DNA from: DATAVK01 sp036267755 | GTDB taxonomy: Bacteria; Actinomycetota; Actinomycetes; JAFAQI01 | Direction: 5' to 3' | NCBI GenBank assembly: GCA_036267755.1 | Contig: DATAVK010000109.1 | Span: forward strand, 1-6,577 | Length of the DNA stretch: 6,577 nucleotides | Shown here: one piece after another, positions 4,573 to 6,577 of the stretch | Numbering within the stretch: the first letter of the stretch is position 1 | How the letters are laid out: each line of letters starts with the position of its first letter | The notes under the pieces: generated by a model | What the model was told of the DNA's origin: nothing | Databases searched by the model: none | The model's input: only the letters and a program-made list of their open reading frames with translations | Position numbers and translations under genes: made by a program

Positions 4573-5280
4573 TCAGCCCTTGGTCACGGTGAACGACCTG
4601 ATGACGACAGGCTGCTTCGGGTGGCCGTCGCCCTGGCCATTGGCGTTATCGGTGCCTGCCTTGGCGATCCGCTGGAGTACGCCCAGGCCCGTGGTCACCC
4701 GGCCGAACGGCGCGTACTGCGGCGGCAACGCCGTACGGGCGTAGACGAAGAAGAACTGGCTGCCACCGGTGTGCGGCGCACCGCTGTTGGCCATGGCGAC
4801 CGTCCCGGCGGGGTACGTCGCATCGGTCAGGTTCTCATCGGGAAGCGTGTAGCCGGGCCCACCGGTGCCGGTGCCGGTCGGGTCGCCGCACTGCAGCACG
4901 AAGATGCCGGACGTGGTGAGCCGGTGACATGGCGTGTTCGTGAAGTAACCCTTGGTGGCCAGGAAGGCGAAGGAGTTCACCGTGTTCGGCGCCTGGCGCC
5001 CGTTGAGCGTGACGACGATCGTTCCGCAGTTCGTCACGACACGAGCGGTGTACGTCGTACGGGCGATCGTGAGGGCCGGCGCGTGGGCGAAGTGCAGATG
5101 GGTGGTCTGCAGTGCCGGTGGTTTCGAGCAACCATTGGCGTTGAGCTCACTCACGCCTGGCGCTGCGGAGCTTCCGCTGCTGCTCGACCCGCAGGCAGCG
5201 ATTACCACCGCGGTAGCCATAAGCGTGAGTGGACTCGCGGCCCGCCGGAACCTTGGGCTGCTGCGAAGGGCCGGGGGCAC
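4573..5280 (-). CDS. Lipoprotein peptidyl-prolyl cis-trans isomerase, cyclophilin type
   Basis: From the GTG at 5280 the product has 235 residues. Residues 1-29 form a basic, then hydrophobic signal peptide ending in VIAAC, with lipidated C30. A Ser/Gly-rich tether follows. Residues about 76-233 are a cyclophilin domain that isomerises X-Pro bonds, acting outside the cytoplasmic membrane as a folding helper. Visible signatures are CGTIVVTLNGRQAPNTVNSF (85-104), HRL (119-121), GIFVLQCGD (125-133), MANSG (163-167), GSQFFF (173-178) and PFGRV (191-195). R120, F127 and Q130 correspond to the catalytic Arg55, Phe60 and Gln63 of human cyclophilin A. The His126 equivalent is not retained. Extra cysteines C51, C85, C118 and C131 could pair outside the cell. 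A longer GTG at 5343 would place an unusual 21 residues before the signal peptide, so it is disfavoured. It converges on the acetyltransferase gene with a 4-bp gap. Confidence 0.92.
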   Translation of the reverse strand: MPPALRSSPRFRRAASPLTLMATAVVIAACGSSSSGSSAAPGVSELNANGCSKPPALQTTHLHFAHAPALTIARTTYTARVVTNCGTIVVTLNGRQAPNTVNSFAFLATKGYFTNTPCHRLTTSGIFVLQCGDPTGTGTGGPGYTLPDENLTDATYPAGTVAMANSGAPHTGGSQFFFVYARTALPPQYAPFGRVTTGLGVLQRIAKAGTDNANGQGDGHPKQPVVIRSFTVTKG

Positions 5281-5344
5281 CGTCCCATTGTGCGATAGCC
5301 ACAGGTCACCCCGATTCGGTGAGGTCCGAGAGAGGTGCGCCACC

Positions 5345-5350
5345 TAGCGT
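5345..5350 (+). promoter_or_regulatory. Candidate -10 box for the membrane-protein gene
   Basis: TAGCGT is followed by GCGGC, identical to 3914-3924 upstream of the acetyltransferase. GAGGTC (5321-5326) sits 18 bases upstream in the -35 position and resembles GAGGAC at the other promoter. A start near 5357 would give a leader of about 25 bases containing the GGGAG ribosome binding site (5369-5373). Confidence 0.45.
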
Positions 5351-5381
5351 GCGGCTCGTCAGCGAAACGGGAGCATCCACT

Positions 5382-6577
5382 GTGAGCAGCGATGAGCCGA
5401 CGGCTGCCGACCTGGCAGCCATGCGGGCGGAGCTGCGCGCGCTGCGGGAACGCAACCAGGAGCTGGAGAACCAGCGAAACGGATCCCGACACCAGTCGGT
5501 GGGGTCGATCGCACGCAGCACCACGGTGGTCGTCCTGCTCGTCCTGGCGACGCTGTGCGTGACGCTGGCGCCGGTCACCCTGTGGGGTCGGAACCTGGTC
5601 CTCAACACCGACCACTACGTCACGACGCTCACGCCAGTGGCGGCCAACCCGGGAGTTCAGAACCTCGTCATCAGGTCGGTGGACAACCAGGTCGCCTCGC
5701 ACATCGACGTGAAGACGCTGGTCGCGGAGACGCTGCCACCCAAGGCCGCGATTTTGGCAGCACCCTTGCAGAGCGCGGTCGCGAGTCTCATCAACTCGGT
5801 GACCACTCGATTCGTCCGTAGCCCGTCGTTCCAGACGGTGTGGGTGACGGTGAACCGGACCGCCCACACCCAGCTCGTCTACCTGCTTACCGGAAGGAAC
5901 CCCGCCGGGTCCGCGGTGACCTTGAGCAACAACGGCGAGGTCACCTTGCAGCTCGCCCCGATCGTCGAGCAGGTGAAGAGCCGGCTCGTCGCGACCGGGC
6001 TCACCGTGGCGAAGAACATCCCGGCGGTCGGGGCGACGATCGTCATCGCGCATGCCAAGGGCCTTGCCCAGGCACGCCGGGCGGTGCGAGACCTGGACAC
6101 CATCGCGGACGTCTTGCCCTGGGTCGGGCTGGTGTTGTTCGCGGCCGCCATCGCAGCCGCTCGTCGGCGGCGCCGGGCTCTCACCATCTCGGCATTCTGC
6201 ACGGCCGGTGGGATGGTCTTCCTGGGGTTGGCACTGCTGGTCGTCCGGCACCTGTATCTGGACCGGATCGACCCTACGAAGGTGCCGCACGACACGGCCG
6301 CGTTCCTGTTCAACACCCTGGTGCGGTTCCTTCGGGACGGCATCCGCATCGTCCTCGCTGTTGCCGTCGTCGTCGTGGTCCTGGCCTGGGTGACCGGACC
6401 ATCGCCCCGGGCGGTGTGGCTGCGTCATGGGGTGGCGTCGGCTCCCCGGGCGGCGGCAGTTGCTGCGTCGCATGGCCCGCTCGCGCAGCTCGCGCGTGAG
6501 CACACCCGCGGCTGCCGGATCGGCATCATCGCCACCGCGCTCTTCGTTTTGGTCCTGTTCACCGGGATCAGCCTGGT
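5382..6577 (+). CDS. Multi-pass membrane protein with N-terminal coiled coil (3' end outside the window)
   Basis: An uninterrupted frame runs from the GTG at 5382 to the window edge, giving 398 codons and no stop, so the gene is partial. The start is set by GGGAG (5369-5373) eight bases upstream. Residues about 8-33 are a charged heptad-like coiled coil (LRALRERNQELEN). A first membrane helix spans about 47-66. An extracytoplasmic region follows, from WGRNLVLNTDHYVTTLTPVA (68-87) to about 242, and contains VTLSNNGEVTLQLAP (179-193). Further helices lie at about 243-260, 268-288 and 322-338, with another starting near 379. A basic RRRRR cluster (261-265) marks a cytoplasmic loop. This arrangement, with NTDHYVTTLTPVAANP after the first helix, recalls a widespread uncharacterised actinobacterial membrane protein family. 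I know no function. It is divergent from the isomerase gene, with about 100 bp between starts. Confidence 0.88.
   Translation, partial: MSSDEPTAADLAAMRAELRALRERNQELENQRNGSRHQSVGSIARSTTVVVLLVLATLCVTLAPVTLWGRNLVLNTDHYVTTLTPVAANPGVQNLVIRSVDNQVASHIDVKTLVAETLPPKAAILAAPLQSAVASLINSVTTRFVRSPSFQTVWVTVNRTAHTQLVYLLTGRNPAGSAVTLSNNGEVTLQLAPIVEQVKSRLVATGLTVAKNIPAVGATIVIAHAKGLAQARRAVRDLDTIADVLPWVGLVLFAAAIAAARRRRRALTISAFCTAGGMVFLGLALLVVRHLYLDRIDPTKVPHDTAAFLFNTLVRFLRDGIRIVLAVAVVVVVLAWVTGPSPRAVWLRHGVASAPRAAAVAASHGPLAQLAREHTRGCRIGIIATALFVLVLFTGISL

Noticed and set aside
4546..5298. A 250-residue plus-strand open frame opposite the isomerase gene
   Set aside because: The opposite strand encodes an unmistakable cyclophilin. 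The plus-strand product is an Arg/Gly-rich shadow.
5202..6503. A 433-residue open frame on the minus strand opposite the membrane-protein gene
   Set aside because: Its composition is Arg/Gln/His/Gly/Asp-rich and low-complexity, as expected from reading a GC-rich gene backwards. The plus-strand frame has an RBS, coiled coil and membrane helices.
1..6577. CRISPR arrays, tRNA or rRNA genes, insertion sequences, attachment sites
   Set aside because: No spaced direct-repeat array, cloverleaf, transposase-like product or terminal inverted repeats were seen on reading both strands. No gene-free stretch exceeds 300 bases.

Overview
The window is about 6.6 kb of very GC-rich DNA. Codon third positions are strongly G/C-biased, GTG starts are frequent, and several genes carry TANNNT-type -10 boxes close to the start codon. 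This fits a high-GC actinobacterium. The species cannot be named from the sequence. No rRNA, tRNA, CRISPR array, transposase or phage gene is visible, so it reads as chromosomal housekeeping or accessory DNA.

Layout: (1) 17-868 (+), a PIG-L/LmbE-type zinc deacetylase related to the mycothiol enzymes MshB and Mca. (2) 955-1146 (+), a 63-residue acidic hypothetical protein. (3) 1147-1285, a gap rich in inverted repeats. (4) 1286-1504 (+), a 72-residue Cys/His-containing hypothetical protein. (5) 1496-2260 (-), a lipoprotein whose stop overlaps the previous gene. (6) 2261-2396, a divergent control region with a recognisable promoter and paired GTCA-N6-TGAC palindromes. (7) 2397-3254 (+), an exported alpha/beta hydrolase with Asp in the nucleophile position. 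(8) 3320-3892 (+), a CGNR/ABATE-type zinc-finger protein. (9) 3927-4568 (+), a probably leaderless GNAT acetyltransferase. (10) 4573-5280 (-), a cyclophilin-type peptidyl-prolyl isomerase lipoprotein. (11) 5382 to the window end (+), a multi-pass membrane protein with an N-terminal coiled coil, cut by the window edge.

No single pathway joins these genes. Four products are predicted to act at or outside the membrane: the lipoprotein, the exported hydrolase, the lipoprotein isomerase and the polytopic protein. The others are cytoplasmic. Genes are packed tightly: one convergent pair overlaps by 9 bp and another is separated by 4 bp, with no room for ordinary terminators.

The most promising non-gene signal is the hydrolase control region. 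Two GTCA-N6-TGAC palindromes start 31 bp (about three helical turns) apart and lie over the promoter. A third palindrome with arms identical to the second lies inside the adjacent lipoprotein gene. Also notable are a pair of near-identical promoter cores (at 3914 and 5345) and a potentially structured segment at 1160-1233. I saw no clear evidence of a wholly new multi-gene system.
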